The position numbers were made by a program, and so were the translations under genes. A stretch of DNA of 64,000 nucleotides from Micromonospora pisi. GTDB taxonomy: Bacteria; Actinomycetota; Actinomycetes; Mycobacteriales; Micromonosporaceae. Of this stretch, positions 44,907 through 54,065 are shown piece after piece. The DNA lies in NCBI RefSeq assembly GCF_003633685.1, contig NZ_RBKT01000001.1, positions 186,001 to 250,000 on the forward strand, given 5' to 3'. The stretch's first letter is position 1. Every line of letters starts with the position of its first letter. The notes below the pieces were generated by a model. That model was not told the DNA's origin and made no database searches. It saw only the letters and a program-made list of their open reading frames with translations.

Positions 44907-47900
44907 ATGTCAGCACGACAATCGCATCGGGGCGGGGGCCGGTTCATGCTCCGGTCCTCGGTCGCCATCCTGGCGACCGTCGCCCTCGGTGCAACGGCGC
45001 AGCCCGCGCTCGCGGCACCCGCCGCGCCCAGCGCCACGGTGGAAGCCGGCGTGTTCAAGGAAATCAGCAGCAAGGGCAGCACCACCTTCATGGTGTTCCT
45101 GCGCGAGCAGGCCAAACTGGACGGCGCGGCGCGGCTGCGCGACGCCGACGCCAAGGCCACCGAGGTGCACCGGCAGCTCACCGGCACCGCCGACCGGACC
45201 CAGGCCGGACTCCGCGCCGATCTGGACGCGAAGAAGGCGACGTACACCCCGTACTGGATCGCCAACGCCCTACGGGTGGTGGGTGACAAGGCCCTGGTCG
45301 ACTCGATCGCCGCCCGTCCCGAGGTGGCCCGGATCGAGCCGGTGAAGTACTACCCCCTGATCACGCCGACGCCGAGCAAGACGACGGCTGCGGCGAACCC
45401 GGCCGGGGTCGAGTGGGGCCTGACCAACATCGGGGCACCCCGGGTCTGGTCCGAGTACGACGACCGTGGCGAGGGCATCGTCATCGCCAACATCGACTCC
45501 GGGGTCCAGTACGACCACCCGGCACTGGTCGGCAAGTACCGTGGCAACAAGGGTGACGGCACCTTCGACCACAACTACAACTGGTTCGACCCGGCGAACG
45601 TCTGCGGCGGTCCCACACCCTGCGACAACTCCGGCCACGGCACCCACACGATGGGCACCATGGTCGGCGACGACGGCAACGGCAACCAGACCGGTGTCGC
45701 CCCCGGCGCCAAGTGGATCGCCGCCAAGGGCTGCGAGACCAACAGCTGCTCCGACACCTCCCTGCTCGCCTCCGGCCAGTGGATGCTCGCGCCGACCGAC
45801 GCCAACGGCCAGAACCCCCGGCCCGACCTGCGTCCGGACATCGTGAACAACTCCTGGGGCGGTGGCAGCGGCGACTCGTGGTACGAGCAGACCATCACCG
45901 CCTGGCGGGCGGCCGGCATCTTCCCCGCCTTCGCCTCCGGCAACACGCTCGGCGGAGCACCCTGCGGCTCGGCGAGCTCGCCCGGTGACAACGTTCCCGC
46001 GTACGCCGTGGGGGCGTACGACGTCAACAACGTCATCGCGGACTTCTCCAACCGGGGACCGACAGTCGACGGGCGTACCAAGCCGGAGATCGCGGCACCG
46101 GGCGTCAGCATCCGCTCCAGCGTCCCGGGCAACGGGTACGAGAGCTGGGACGGCACCTCGATGGCAACCCCGCACCTCTCCGGCGCGGTCGCGTTGATCT
46201 GGTCGGCGGCGACGAGCCTGCGTGGTGACATCAGCGCCACCGAGGCACTGCTCGCCCAGACCGCCACCGACACCGAGGCGCTCGCCTGCGGTGGCACCAT
46301 CGCCAACAACAACATCTTCGGCGAGGGCCGGCTCAACGCGTACCAGGCGGTCACCGCCGCTCCGCGCGGATCGGTCGGCCAGGTCACGGGCACGGTCACC
46401 AACAGCGACACCGGTGCCGGCGTGGCCGGCGTGACCATCGCCGCCGGGGCCCGGAGCGTCACCACCGGCGCCGACGGCACCTACTCGCTGACGCTCTCGG
46501 TCGGCGAGCAGACGCTGACCTTCAGCGCCTACGGGTACGCCACCCAGACCGTCACCCTCACGGTCGCCGAGGGCGGATCGGTCACGAAGAACATCGCCCT
46601 CGTCGAGACCCCGCCGGTGACCGTCACCGGTAAGGTCACCGACGGTTCCGGCCACGGCTGGCCGCTCTACGCCTCGATCGAGGTCGCCGGCCGACCGGGT
46701 GCGCCGATCTTCACCGACCCGACCACCGGCGCCTACTCCTTCACCGTGCCGGGCAACAGCAGCTACAGGCTGACCACCACCGCCCGCTACCAGGGCTACC
46801 AGAAGGTCACCACCGAGCTGAACCTCGGCACCGCCGCGACGACCGCGAACATCGCGGTGCCGGTCGAGGAGGCCTGCACCGCGGCGGGTTACTCCGCCAC
46901 CCTGAGCGCACCGCTGCTGTCCCAGAGCTTCGACGGCGACACCGCACCGGAGGGCTGGTCGGTGAAGAGCCGCACCGACGGTGGCAGCTGGTCGTTCAAG
47001 AACGAGGGTGGTCGGAGCAACCTGACCGGTGGCAGCGGCAACTTCGCCGTCATCGACAGCGACCACGCCGGTCGTGACGCCACGCAGGACAGCGACCTGG
47101 TGACGCCCGCGATCGACCTGACCGGGATGCGCGCGCCGCAACTGAGGTTCAAGGCGGACCGCTACTCGACCGGTGGCGACAACACCTTCGACGTCGAGGT
47201 CAGCAGCGACGGCGGCGAGAACTGGATCAACGTCCGGCACGACTTCAACAGCCGGCGTGGCCCGGCCGCCGAGGAGGTGCTGCTCACCCCGGTCGCCAAC
47301 AAGGCCAACGTCCAGCTCCGGTTCCGGTACCAGGGTGCGTACGACTGGTGGTGGCAGGTCGACGACGTTCAGGTGATCAACCGAAGCTGCAACCCGGTCC
47401 CGGGCGGCCTGGTCACCGGCTTCACCACCGACGTCAACACCGGTACGGCGGTCAACGACGTCACCGTTACCAGTGTGGACCAGCCGCAGGACAAGGGCGT
47501 GTCGGCGGCGACGCCGGACGACCCGAACCTCTCCGACGGGTTCTACTGGTTCTTCTCCGGCCTGACCGGCGCGCACTCGTTCAGCGCGAGCAAGTCGCCG
47601 TACCCGTCGCAGGCGAAGACCGTCACCGTGACGCCGAACGGCGTCAAGAAGGCGGACTTCGCCCTGAAGGCCGGTCGGCTGACCGTGGACTCGACCAACG
47701 TCGAGTCGCACCAGCCGTACGGCAGCACCCGCACCACCACGGTGACGGTCAAGAACACCGGAACCGCGCCGGCGAACGTCGAACTGCTGGAGCGGTCCGG
47801 TGATTTCGAACTGCTCTCCCTGCCGGGCGCGGCGTTGACCGAACGCCGGATGAAGGGGCTGTCGGCGGCGATGACGGTGACCCCGTACCCGGGCGTCGCC

Positions 47901-49301
47901 GGTGGACCGGCCGCGGCCGGTCCGACCGCCGACGGGGCGTGGAAGCAGATCGCCGACCTGCCGTCGGAGATCTTCGACAACGCCGCCGCGACGGTGGACG
48001 GCAGGGTCTACTCGTTCGGCGGTGCGAACGGCAGCGGCAACGAGCGGAAGGCCTGGGTCTACCAGCCGGAGACCAACACCTGGGGTGCCCTGCCGGCGCT
48101 GCCGACCGGGCGGGCGAAGCCCTCGGCCGTCGCGGTCGACGGCAAGATCTACCTCATCGGTGGCTGGGCCACCGGCGGCACCCCGGTCGCCTCGGTCGAC
48201 GTCTACGACCCGACGGCCAACGCCTGGAGCACGGTTGCCGGGGCGACCAACCCGGCGCCGCGCGCGGCGGCCGGCGCGGCCGTGGTCGGCGGCAAGGTCC
48301 ACCTGATCGGTGGCTGCGCCAGCAGCAACTGCGCGGGGTCGGACGACGTGGTCGTCTTCGACCCGGCGACGGGTGGATTCAGCCTCGGCGCGAAGTACCC
48401 GCACACGGTGGCGTGGATGTCCTGTGGTGGCATCGGCGGCAGCGCGTACTGCGCGGGTGGCACGAGCGGTGGCACCTCGTACAAGGACGCGTTCTCGTAC
48501 GACCCGAAGAGCGACTCCTGGTCCGCGCTGCCGGACATGCCGATCGACCTGTGGGGCTCGCAGTTCGCCACCGCGGGTGGTCTGCTGGTGATCGCGGGTG
48601 GGGTGACCGGCAACTCGTCCGGGCTCACCAACCGGACGCTGGCCTACAACCCGGCCGGACGGGCCTGGGAGGACCTGCCGAACGTCGGGTTCCCCGTCTA
48701 CCGGGGCGCGCTGGCGTGCGGTACGTACAAGCTGGGCGGCTCGCCGAACCCGGGCGAAGCCAGCAAGCAGGCCGAACAGCTCGGTGGGCTCGGCGAGTGT
48801 GAGGCGGGCGACGCCCCCTGGCTCGCCACGACGCCGGGCACGTTCACGCTGGCTCCGGGTGCCACCAAGAAGGTGACGCTGACCCTGACCGCCACCGCGG
48901 AAACGGGGATCGACCAGCCGGGCGCGTACCACACCGACCTGGTCCTGCGTTCGGACACCCCGTACGCGGTGCCGGCGGTCAACGTGGAGCTGAACGTCTC
49001 GGCGCCGAACGGCTGGGGCAAGATCCAGGGTACGGTCACCGGCCTGAGCTGCGACGGGAGGCGTGTCCCGGTCAAGGCGACGGTCCGGCTGAACCTCGCC
49101 GACGGCGGCTACACCCTGACCGCCGATGGCCAGGGGCACTACACGTACTGGCTGCCGAGGGGCAAGTACCAGGTGATCGTCGCCAAGGACGGCTGGGTCC
49201 CCGAGGTCGTCCAGCAGCAGATCCAGCCCGGCTTCGTGTCGACGCTGGACATCACCCTTGATCCGGTCACCGCCTGCGACGCGCGCGTGGGCGGGATCTG
49301 A
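44907..49301 (+). CDS. Large secreted S8 (subtilisin-like) serine protease with kelch and Ig-like domains
   Basis: A 1464-residue exported protease. In order: signal peptide (cleavage near ALA-A, residue 37), an I9-like propeptide to about residue 155, and the S8 domain with Asp197 (NIDSGVQ), His244 (SGHGTHTMG) and Ser418 (DGTSMATPH). Two carboxypeptidase-regulatory-like beta sandwiches then follow (VTGTVTNSDTGAGVAGVTI, VTGKVTDGSGHGWPLYASI), an immune-inhibitor-A/MAM-like module (LLSQSFDGDTAPEGWSVKS), another regulatory-like domain, kelch repeats around 1030-1290 (GRVYSFGGANG, KIYLIGGWATG, KVHLIGGCAS) and a final sandwich. The start has GGGGAGGAAGA upstream. It should degrade or bind external protein; a hairpin follows. 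Confidence 0.95.
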   Translation: MSARQSHRGGGRFMLRSSVAILATVALGATAQPALAAPAAPSATVEAGVFKEISSKGSTTFMVFLREQAKLDGAARLRDADAKATEVHRQLTGTADRTQAGLRADLDAKKATYTPYWIANALRVVGDKALVDSIAARPEVARIEPVKYYPLITPTPSKTTAAANPAGVEWGLTNIGAPRVWSEYDDRGEGIVIANIDSGVQYDHPALVGKYRGNKGDGTFDHNYNWFDPANVCGGPTPCDNSGHGTHTMGTMVGDDGNGNQTGVAPGAKWIAAKGCETNSCSDTSLLASGQWMLAPTDANGQNPRPDLRPDIVNNSWGGGSGDSWYEQTITAWRAAGIFPAFASGNTLGGAPCGSASSPGDNVPAYAVGAYDVNNVIADFSNRGPTVDGRTKPEIAAPGVSIRSSVPGNGYESWDGTSMATPHLSGAVALIWSAATSLRGDISATEALLAQTATDTEALACGGTIANNNIFGEGRLNAYQAVTAAPRGSVGQVTGTVTNSDTGAGVAGVTIAAGARSVTTGADGTYSLTLSVGEQTLTFSAYGYATQTVTLTVAEGGSVTKNIALVETPPVTVTGKVTDGSGHGWPLYASIEVAGRPGAPIFTDPTTGAYSFTVPGNSSYRLTTTARYQGYQKVTTELNLGTAATTANIAVPVEEACTAAGYSATLSAPLLSQSFDGDTAPEGWSVKSRTDGGSWSFKNEGGRSNLTGGSGNFAVIDSDHAGRDATQDSDLVTPAIDLTGMRAPQLRFKADRYSTGGDNTFDVEVSSDGGENWINVRHDFNSRRGPAAEEVLLTPVANKANVQLRFRYQGAYDWWWQVDDVQVINRSCNPVPGGLVTGFTTDVNTGTAVNDVTVTSVDQPQDKGVSAATPDDPNLSDGFYWFFSGLTGAHSFSASKSPYPSQAKTVTVTPNGVKKADFALKAGRLTVDSTNVESHQPYGSTRTTTVTVKNTGTAPANVELLERSGDFELLSLPGAALTERRMKGLSAAMTVTPYPGVAGGPAAAGPTADGAWKQIADLPSEIFDNAAATVDGRVYSFGGANGSGNERKAWVYQPETNTWGALPALPTGRAKPSAVAVDGKIYLIGGWATGGTPVASVDVYDPTANAWSTVAGATNPAPRAAAGAAVVGGKVHLIGGCASSNCAGSDDVVVFDPATGGFSLGAKYPHTVAWMSCGGIGGSAYCAGGTSGGTSYKDAFSYDPKSDSWSALPDMPIDLWGSQFATAGGLLVIAGGVTGNSSGLTNRTLAYNPAGRAWEDLPNVGFPVYRGALACGTYKLGGSPNPGEASKQAEQLGGLGECEAGDAPWLATTPGTFTLAPGATKKVTLTLTATAETGIDQPGAYHTDLVLRSDTPYAVPAVNVELNVSAPNGWGKIQGTVTGLSCDGRRVPVKATVRLNLADGGYTLTADGQGHYTYWLPRGKYQVIVAKDGWVPEVVQQQIQPGFVSTLDITLDPVTACDARVGGI

Positions 49302-49316
49302 TCTTCGCTGATACCG

Positions 49317-49350
49317 GTGGCCGTCGACCCGCAGGGGTCGGCGGCCACCG
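49317..49350. terminator. Hairpin after the subtilisin gene
   Basis: GGTGGCCGTCGACC (49317-49330) pairs with GGTCGGCGGCCACC (49337-49350) except for one mismatch, around a 6-base loop, 15 bases after the protease stop codon. Confidence 0.75.
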
Positions 49351-49400
49351 CCGTTCCCGGACCCGCTCGCCCAGGTCAGGCAGGTCACCCCCTCACATTG

Positions 49401-49445
49401 CAACTGCATTGCCAAACGAGGTACGGTAGAGAGGCAATGCAGTTG
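49401..49445. promoter_or_regulatory. 13-bp inverted repeat bracketing the -10 box of the PEP-utilising enzyme gene
   Basis: CAACTGCATTGCC (49401-49413) and GGCAATGCAGTTG (49433-49445) are perfect inverted copies 19 bases apart. Between them is TACGGT (49422-49427), a good -10 box; the start would fall at the second arm. Each arm looks like an operator, so a repressor could occupy both sides of the promoter. The alternative is a long RNA hairpin if transcription begins further upstream. Confidence 0.7.
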
Positions 49446-49469
49446 TATTGGAACCGGGGAGGGTCACCG

Positions 49470-51872
49470 ATGCTCGTGATCGAGTTGTCCGAGACGACCG
49501 CCGACATGATCGACCTGGTGGGCGGCAAGGCGGCCGGCCTGGGGGAGCTGATCCGCCGGGGCGAAGAGGTGCCGCCGGGGTTCTGTGTCACCACCGAGGC
49601 CCACCGGCTCGGCGTGGTCCCCCGGGACGAAGTCCTCGACGCGTACGAGCGGCTCGGCTCCGGTCCGGTCGCGGTGCGGTCCAGCGCGACCACTGAGGAT
49701 CTGCCCGAGGCGAGTTTCGCCGGACAGCAGGAGACCTTCCTGAACGTCACCGGCGCCGCCGAGCTGATCGCCGCGATCGGCAAGTGCTGGGACTCACTGC
49801 ACAGCGACCGCGCGGTCGCCTACCGCGACGCACACGGCATCCCAGCCGAGGCGGCGCGAATGGCCGTCGTCGTACAGCGGATGGTCACCCCCGAGGTGGC
49901 CGGGGTGATGTTCACCGCGAACCCGTTGACCGGCTCCCGTGCCGAGATGATGGTCGACGCCGCACCGGGTCTGGGCACGGCCGTGGTCGATGGTGCCGCC
50001 GTCGTGGACCACTACCTGCTCGACGGTTCGGCCCAGGACGACAAGGGCTGCCTCAACCCGGCCCAGCTGGCCCGGCTGCGGGCGGTGGGTGAACGGCTCC
50101 AGGACCACTTCGGCTGCCCGCAGGACGTGGAGTGGGCGATCGACGCGCAGGGCACCCTCTGGTTGCTGCAGTCGCGGCCGATCACCACGCTCTTCCCCCT
50201 GCCACCGGCGACCGACCGGCCCCTCCCCCGCGTCTACCTGGAATTCGGCCACGTGCAGGGGATGCGGCAACCGGTCACACCGATGGGGATGTCCAGCCTG
50301 CGGGCGCTGATCGTGGCGATGACCGCCGCGATCGGGCTCCGGGTCGACATCGTCGACATCGGTGGACGCCTCTACGGCGACCTGAGCGACCTGGCCCGGC
50401 ACAAGTCAGCCCGGAAGCGGCTGGTCAAACTCATGGCGGTCGACTTCGGCCCTCGGGCCCAGGAGGCGATGCGGCACGTCCTGGCCGACCCACGCTTCGC
50501 GCCAGGGCAGGATTCACCGGGACGAGCGGGTGGGGCGACGGCACCATCGCTGCGGACCGCCGGACGCGCGGTGGTCGGCATCGTACGGGCACTGGCCCGC
50601 CCGGACGCCGCACGGCAGCGGATGTTCGACGCGATCGAACAGCTACGGGACCGCTCCGCCGCACCGGAAGGGCTGCGGAGCACTGCCGAGCGACTGCGGT
50701 TCGTGCAGGCACACGAGTCGAACGACAGCTCCGACGAGATCGTCTGGCCGATCGTGGCCGGCATGCTCGCGGCCTCCCTTCCGGAGCACCTGTTGCGGGG
50801 CATCGCCGACCCCGGCGAGATCCACACGGTACTGGGCGGGATGCCGCACAACGTCACCATCGAGATGGACCTGGCCCTGTGGCGACTCGCCCAGGCTGCC
50901 GGTGAGCACCGTCAACTGCTGCTCGACACCGCACCCGACGCGCTGGCCACGCGCTACGCCAGCGGGACGCTACCCGACATCGGGCTGACGGCCTTCCTCG
51001 ACACCTACGGCCACCGTGGCGCCGCCGAGGTCGACCTCGGCGTGCCGCGCTGGGCGGAGGACCCGGCCCCGGTCTTCGCCGCCATCGCCAACTACCTGCG
51101 GGTCACCGACCCGCAGCAGGCACCCGACCAGCGATTCGCCCGCGCCGCCGCGACAGCCGAGAAGACCCTCGACTCACTCGTCGTGCGGGCCCGCCGCCGC
51201 CGGCCGGTACGGGGCCGGCTCGCCGGTTTCCTGCTGCGCCGGGCGCGGGAGCTTGCGGGTCTGCGGGAGGCGGGAAAGTTCGCCGGCCTGTACCCGCTGC
51301 GGGAGATGCGGCGGCAGCTGCTGCTCATCGGCGCCGACCTGACCGACGCCGGCCTGCTGGCGCAGCCGGGCGACATCATGTTCCTGACCCTCGACGAGGT
51401 GGAGGCGGTCGTGCACGAGCGCGCCGACCACCGGGCGACGATCATCGCCCGCAGGGCGGTGCACCAGCGGGAACTACGCCGGGCGTCGGTGCCGGTGGCG
51501 CTGCTCTCCGACGGCACCGACGTGGAGTCCATCCTGCCGGCGGCACCGGCCGCAGACGGCGTCCTCAAGGGCGTGGGGGCGGCGGCGGGGCGGGCGACCG
51601 GCCCGGCCAGGGTCATCCACGACCCGGCCACCGCCCACATCGAACCCGGCGAGATCCTGGTCACCGCGACCACCGACCCCGGCTGGACCCCGCTGTTCCT
51701 CACCGCCGCCGGGCTGGTCACCGAGACCGGCGCGATCATGGCCCACGGCCCGACGGTCGCCCGCGAGTACGGCATCCCTGCGGTCATCTGCGTCCCCGGC
51801 GCCACCCGCAGGATCTCCACCGGACAGATCGTCACCGTGGACGCCGCCACCGGCACCGTCACCCTCAACTGA
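49470..51872 (+). CDS. PEP-synthase-like / rifampicin phosphotransferase-like enzyme
   Basis: An 800-residue three-domain phosphotransferase. The N-terminal ATP-grasp part has LVGGKAAGLGELIRRG, VAVRSSATTEDLPEASFAGQ and DVEWAIDAQGTLWLLQSRP. A helical substrate domain covers about residues 290-690. The C-terminal swivelling domain has TETGAIMAHGPTVAREYGIP with the phosphocarrier-histidine region. The order and length fit rifampicin phosphotransferases and PEP synthases; actinobacterial members can inactivate rifamycins, but many have unknown substrates. The ATG at 49470 has GGGGAGGG upstream. Strong inverted repeats surround its promoter, so expression is likely inducible. A membrane protein follows after 78 bases. 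Confidence 0.82.
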   Translation: MLVIELSETTADMIDLVGGKAAGLGELIRRGEEVPPGFCVTTEAHRLGVVPRDEVLDAYERLGSGPVAVRSSATTEDLPEASFAGQQETFLNVTGAAELIAAIGKCWDSLHSDRAVAYRDAHGIPAEAARMAVVVQRMVTPEVAGVMFTANPLTGSRAEMMVDAAPGLGTAVVDGAAVVDHYLLDGSAQDDKGCLNPAQLARLRAVGERLQDHFGCPQDVEWAIDAQGTLWLLQSRPITTLFPLPPATDRPLPRVYLEFGHVQGMRQPVTPMGMSSLRALIVAMTAAIGLRVDIVDIGGRLYGDLSDLARHKSARKRLVKLMAVDFGPRAQEAMRHVLADPRFAPGQDSPGRAGGATAPSLRTAGRAVVGIVRALARPDAARQRMFDAIEQLRDRSAAPEGLRSTAERLRFVQAHESNDSSDEIVWPIVAGMLAASLPEHLLRGIADPGEIHTVLGGMPHNVTIEMDLALWRLAQAAGEHRQLLLDTAPDALATRYASGTLPDIGLTAFLDTYGHRGAAEVDLGVPRWAEDPAPVFAAIANYLRVTDPQQAPDQRFARAAATAEKTLDSLVVRARRRRPVRGRLAGFLLRRARELAGLREAGKFAGLYPLREMRRQLLLIGADLTDAGLLAQPGDIMFLTLDEVEAVVHERADHRATIIARRAVHQRELRRASVPVALLSDGTDVESILPAAPAADGVLKGVGAAAGRATGPARVIHDPATAHIEPGEILVTATTDPGWTPLFLTAAGLVTETGAIMAHGPTVAREYGIPAVICVPGATRRISTGQIVTVDAATGTVTLN

Positions 51873-51950
51873 CCGGTGGCACCGGCCCGGCCGACCCGCC
51901 ACCGCCGTTCCACCAGAGTCCCTTCCCCGCCAGCCACTGTGAGGACGACG

Positions 51951-52676
51951 ATGAACGACCCGACCGGACGTACCGGCTCGATGCTGCGGCGCGCCCTGGC
52001 GACCGAGGGTGCGATGTGGCGCAGCCTGTACCTGTGGATGCGCCGCCGGCCCCTTTCCCTCGCCCCGGGCGACGAACCCTACGGCTACCTCGGGGTGGTC
52101 AAGCCGATCCTCGGTGTCTTCATCGGTCTCTCGGTCGTCGAGATCCCGATCTTCGACCTGATCGTCACGCACGTGGTGCCGTGGCAGCCGGCCCGCTGGA
52201 TCGTGCTGGTACTCGGCGTCTGGGGTGTGCTCTGGATGATCGGCCTGTTCGCGAGCATGAAGCTCAACCCGCACATCGTCGGCGAGTCCGGTGTCCGCGT
52301 ACGGGTGGCTGCGGGCATCGACTTCACGATCCCGTGGGAGCGGATCGACACGGTGGGCAAGGCCTACCGCTCCCTGCCCTCCGGCAAGTCCGTGCAGGTC
52401 GAAGAGGTGGGTGAGCGCAGGGTGTTGCAGATCGTGGTCGGCAGCCAGACCAGCGTCGACGTACGGTTGCGTCAGCCGACGACCTTCGAGCTGCCGAAGG
52501 GCCGGACCGACCCGGTCGACGAGGTCCGCATCTACGCCGACGACCCCGACGGCTTCTTCCAGCAGGCGCGCACCCGGCTGGCGCCCGCCACCGTCTCCGT
52601 CGCCGGTGCGCCCGGGCGGACACGGGCCGCCGGCACGCCGCTCCCGCGCGCCGACCGGAGCGCGTCGACCACCTGA
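51951..52676 (+). CDS. Membrane protein with PH-like cytoplasmic domain, unknown function
   Basis: A 241-residue protein with two adjacent transmembrane helices (LGVVKPILGVFIGLSVVEIP and WIVLVLGVWGVLWMIGLF) followed by a beta-rich soluble part (GVRVRVAAGIDFTIPWERID, KSVQVEEVGERRVLQIVVG), a layout like bacterial PH-domain membrane proteins. I do not recognise the exact family. GAGGA precedes the ATG. It comes shortly after the PEP-synthase-like gene and before a TetR regulator on the same strand, so the three may be co-regulated. Confidence 0.72.
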   Translation: MNDPTGRTGSMLRRALATEGAMWRSLYLWMRRRPLSLAPGDEPYGYLGVVKPILGVFIGLSVVEIPIFDLIVTHVVPWQPARWIVLVLGVWGVLWMIGLFASMKLNPHIVGESGVRVRVAAGIDFTIPWERIDTVGKAYRSLPSGKSVQVEEVGERRVLQIVVGSQTSVDVRLRQPTTFELPKGRTDPVDEVRIYADDPDGFFQQARTRLAPATVSVAGAPGRTRAAGTPLPRADRSASTT

Positions 52677-52789
52677 CGATCCACACGACACGGCGCGCCC
52701 TATACCGTCTGGTGGATCCTCCCCACCGGGAGCAGGAAGCGGATCATCAGCACGTATCGATATCACCGCACTACGAAAGCGTCGATGCC

Positions 52790-53371
52790 ATGCCGAAGAA
52801 GGTCGACCGCCAGGAGCGACGTACGCTCATCGCCGACGCGTTGATGCGGGTCGCCGCGGACCAGGGCCTGGAGGCGGTCAGCCTGCGCCACGTCGCGGCG
52901 GCGGCCGGCGTCTCATCGGGCATGGTGCAGCACTACTTCCGCACCAAGGACGAGATGATGGCGTTCGCGCTGGACGTGGTCCGCGACCGTAACCAGGTCC
53001 GGGTCACCGAGGCGCTCGCGCGGCTGGGCGAGCAACCCCCGCCGAGGCTGCTGCTGCGCACCATGATCGCCACCCTGCTCCCGCTCGACGAGCACACCCG
53101 CGCCGACGGACGGGTGGCGCTGGCCTTCCTTGCCTACACCGCGGTACGGCCGGCGGCCGCCTCCGCCCTGCGCGAGGAGACCGCGCAACTGGTCGGCTTC
53201 ATCGCCGGTCTCCTTCCCGGTCGGAACCCCGACGCCGACGCGGCCGGCCTGCTGGCCCTGATGGAGGGGCTGGGGGTCTACCTGCTCGGCGGCCAGTACA
53301 CGGCCGAACAGGCGCTGGGCGCGTTGGACGCCCAACTCGACCTGCTCTTCGGCTCGTCGGCGCGGGCCTGA
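52790..53371 (+). CDS. TetR-family transcriptional regulator
   Basis: A 193-residue regulator: ERRTLIADALMRVAADQGLEAVSLRHVAAAAGVSSGMVQHYF is the TetR helix-turn-helix (BetI-like GVSSGMVQHYF), followed by a helical ligand domain. The ATG at 52790 starts immediately before the conserved region; the frame is open to 52712 but that part has no family similarity. Genes on the same strand are the membrane protein before it and the CadD transporter after it. A candidate promoter, CTATACC, lies near 52700. Its targets are not evident; the inverted repeat at 49401 is one possibility. Confidence 0.9.
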   Translation: MPKKVDRQERRTLIADALMRVAADQGLEAVSLRHVAAAAGVSSGMVQHYFRTKDEMMAFALDVVRDRNQVRVTEALARLGEQPPPRLLLRTMIATLLPLDEHTRADGRVALAFLAYTAVRPAAASALREETAQLVGFIAGLLPGRNPDADAAGLLALMEGLGVYLLGGQYTAEQALGALDAQLDLLFGSSARA

Positions 53372-53395
53372 CCGGCGGCCCCTAGACTGCCCGCC

Positions 53396-53998
53396 GTGGC
53401 TGATCTCATCGGCACGACCGCGACGGCGGCGGGTGTGTTCGCCGGCACGAACATCGACGACATCATCGTGCTGACCGTGCTGTTCCTCTCCGCGAGAGCG
53501 ACCGGCAAACCCCGCCCCTGGCAGATCTGGGTCGGCCAGTACGCCGGGATCGGCCTCCTCGTCGCCATCTCCACGGTGGCCGCCCTCGGCCTGACGATCG
53601 TGCCGGACCGGTGGGTCGGCCTGCTCGGTCTGGTGCCCTTCGCCCTCGGCCTCCGGGGCCTGGTCGCGGCGGTCCGGTCCGGCGACGCGTCGCCACCGGC
53701 GGTGGCGACCGGAGCGGTGGCGGTCGCCGGGGTGACCATCGCCAACGGCGCGGACAACCTCTCCGTCTACACCCCGCTCTTCCGTACCGTGGGCGTGACG
53801 GAAAGTCTGATCACGGTGGCGGTCTTCGCCGTCGGTGTGGCGCTCTGGTGTCTCGCCGGCTCGTGGTTGGGTTCGCACCACAGGGTCGTCGAGGTCGTGG
53901 AGAGGTTCGGGCACTGGATCGTTCCCGTTGTGTTCCTGCTCCTCGGCGCGATCATCGTCGTCGAGTCCGGCGTCCTCAACCGCCTGACCGGCTGGTAG
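53396..53998 (+). CDS. CadD-family cadmium/cation resistance transporter
   Basis: A 200-residue integral membrane protein with six helices. The repeated acidic motifs FAGTNIDDIIVLTVLF and TIANGADNLSVYTPLF, one in each half, mark CadD-type transporters, which confer cadmium resistance in staphylococci and are related to LysE-like exporters. The GTG at 53396 lies seven bases after TAGACT (53383-53388), a leaderless arrangement. It follows the TetR gene by 24 bases but has its own -10 box. The actual ion is unknown. It converges on the pectate lyase. Confidence 0.88.
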   Translation: MADLIGTTATAAGVFAGTNIDDIIVLTVLFLSARATGKPRPWQIWVGQYAGIGLLVAISTVAALGLTIVPDRWVGLLGLVPFALGLRGLVAAVRSGDASPPAVATGAVAVAGVTIANGADNLSVYTPLFRTVGVTESLITVAVFAVGVALWCLAGSWLGSHHRVVEVVERFGHWIVPVVFLLLGAIIVVESGVLNRLTGW

Positions 53999-54065
53999 CC
54001 CGCTCGGACCTCCCCCTGCCCACCTCGCGGCCGGAGGAGGCCCTGATCGTGCGAGCCGGTCGCCG

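Noticed and set aside
45270-49415. 1381-codon open frame antisense to the subtilisin
   Set aside because: Typical GC-driven shadow frame; composition is low-complexity, and the opposite strand encodes a complete protease with all catalytic motifs.
49302-49469. Rifampin-associated element upstream of the phosphotransferase-like gene
   Set aside because: The only inverted repeat found has a different sequence and a 19-base spacer.
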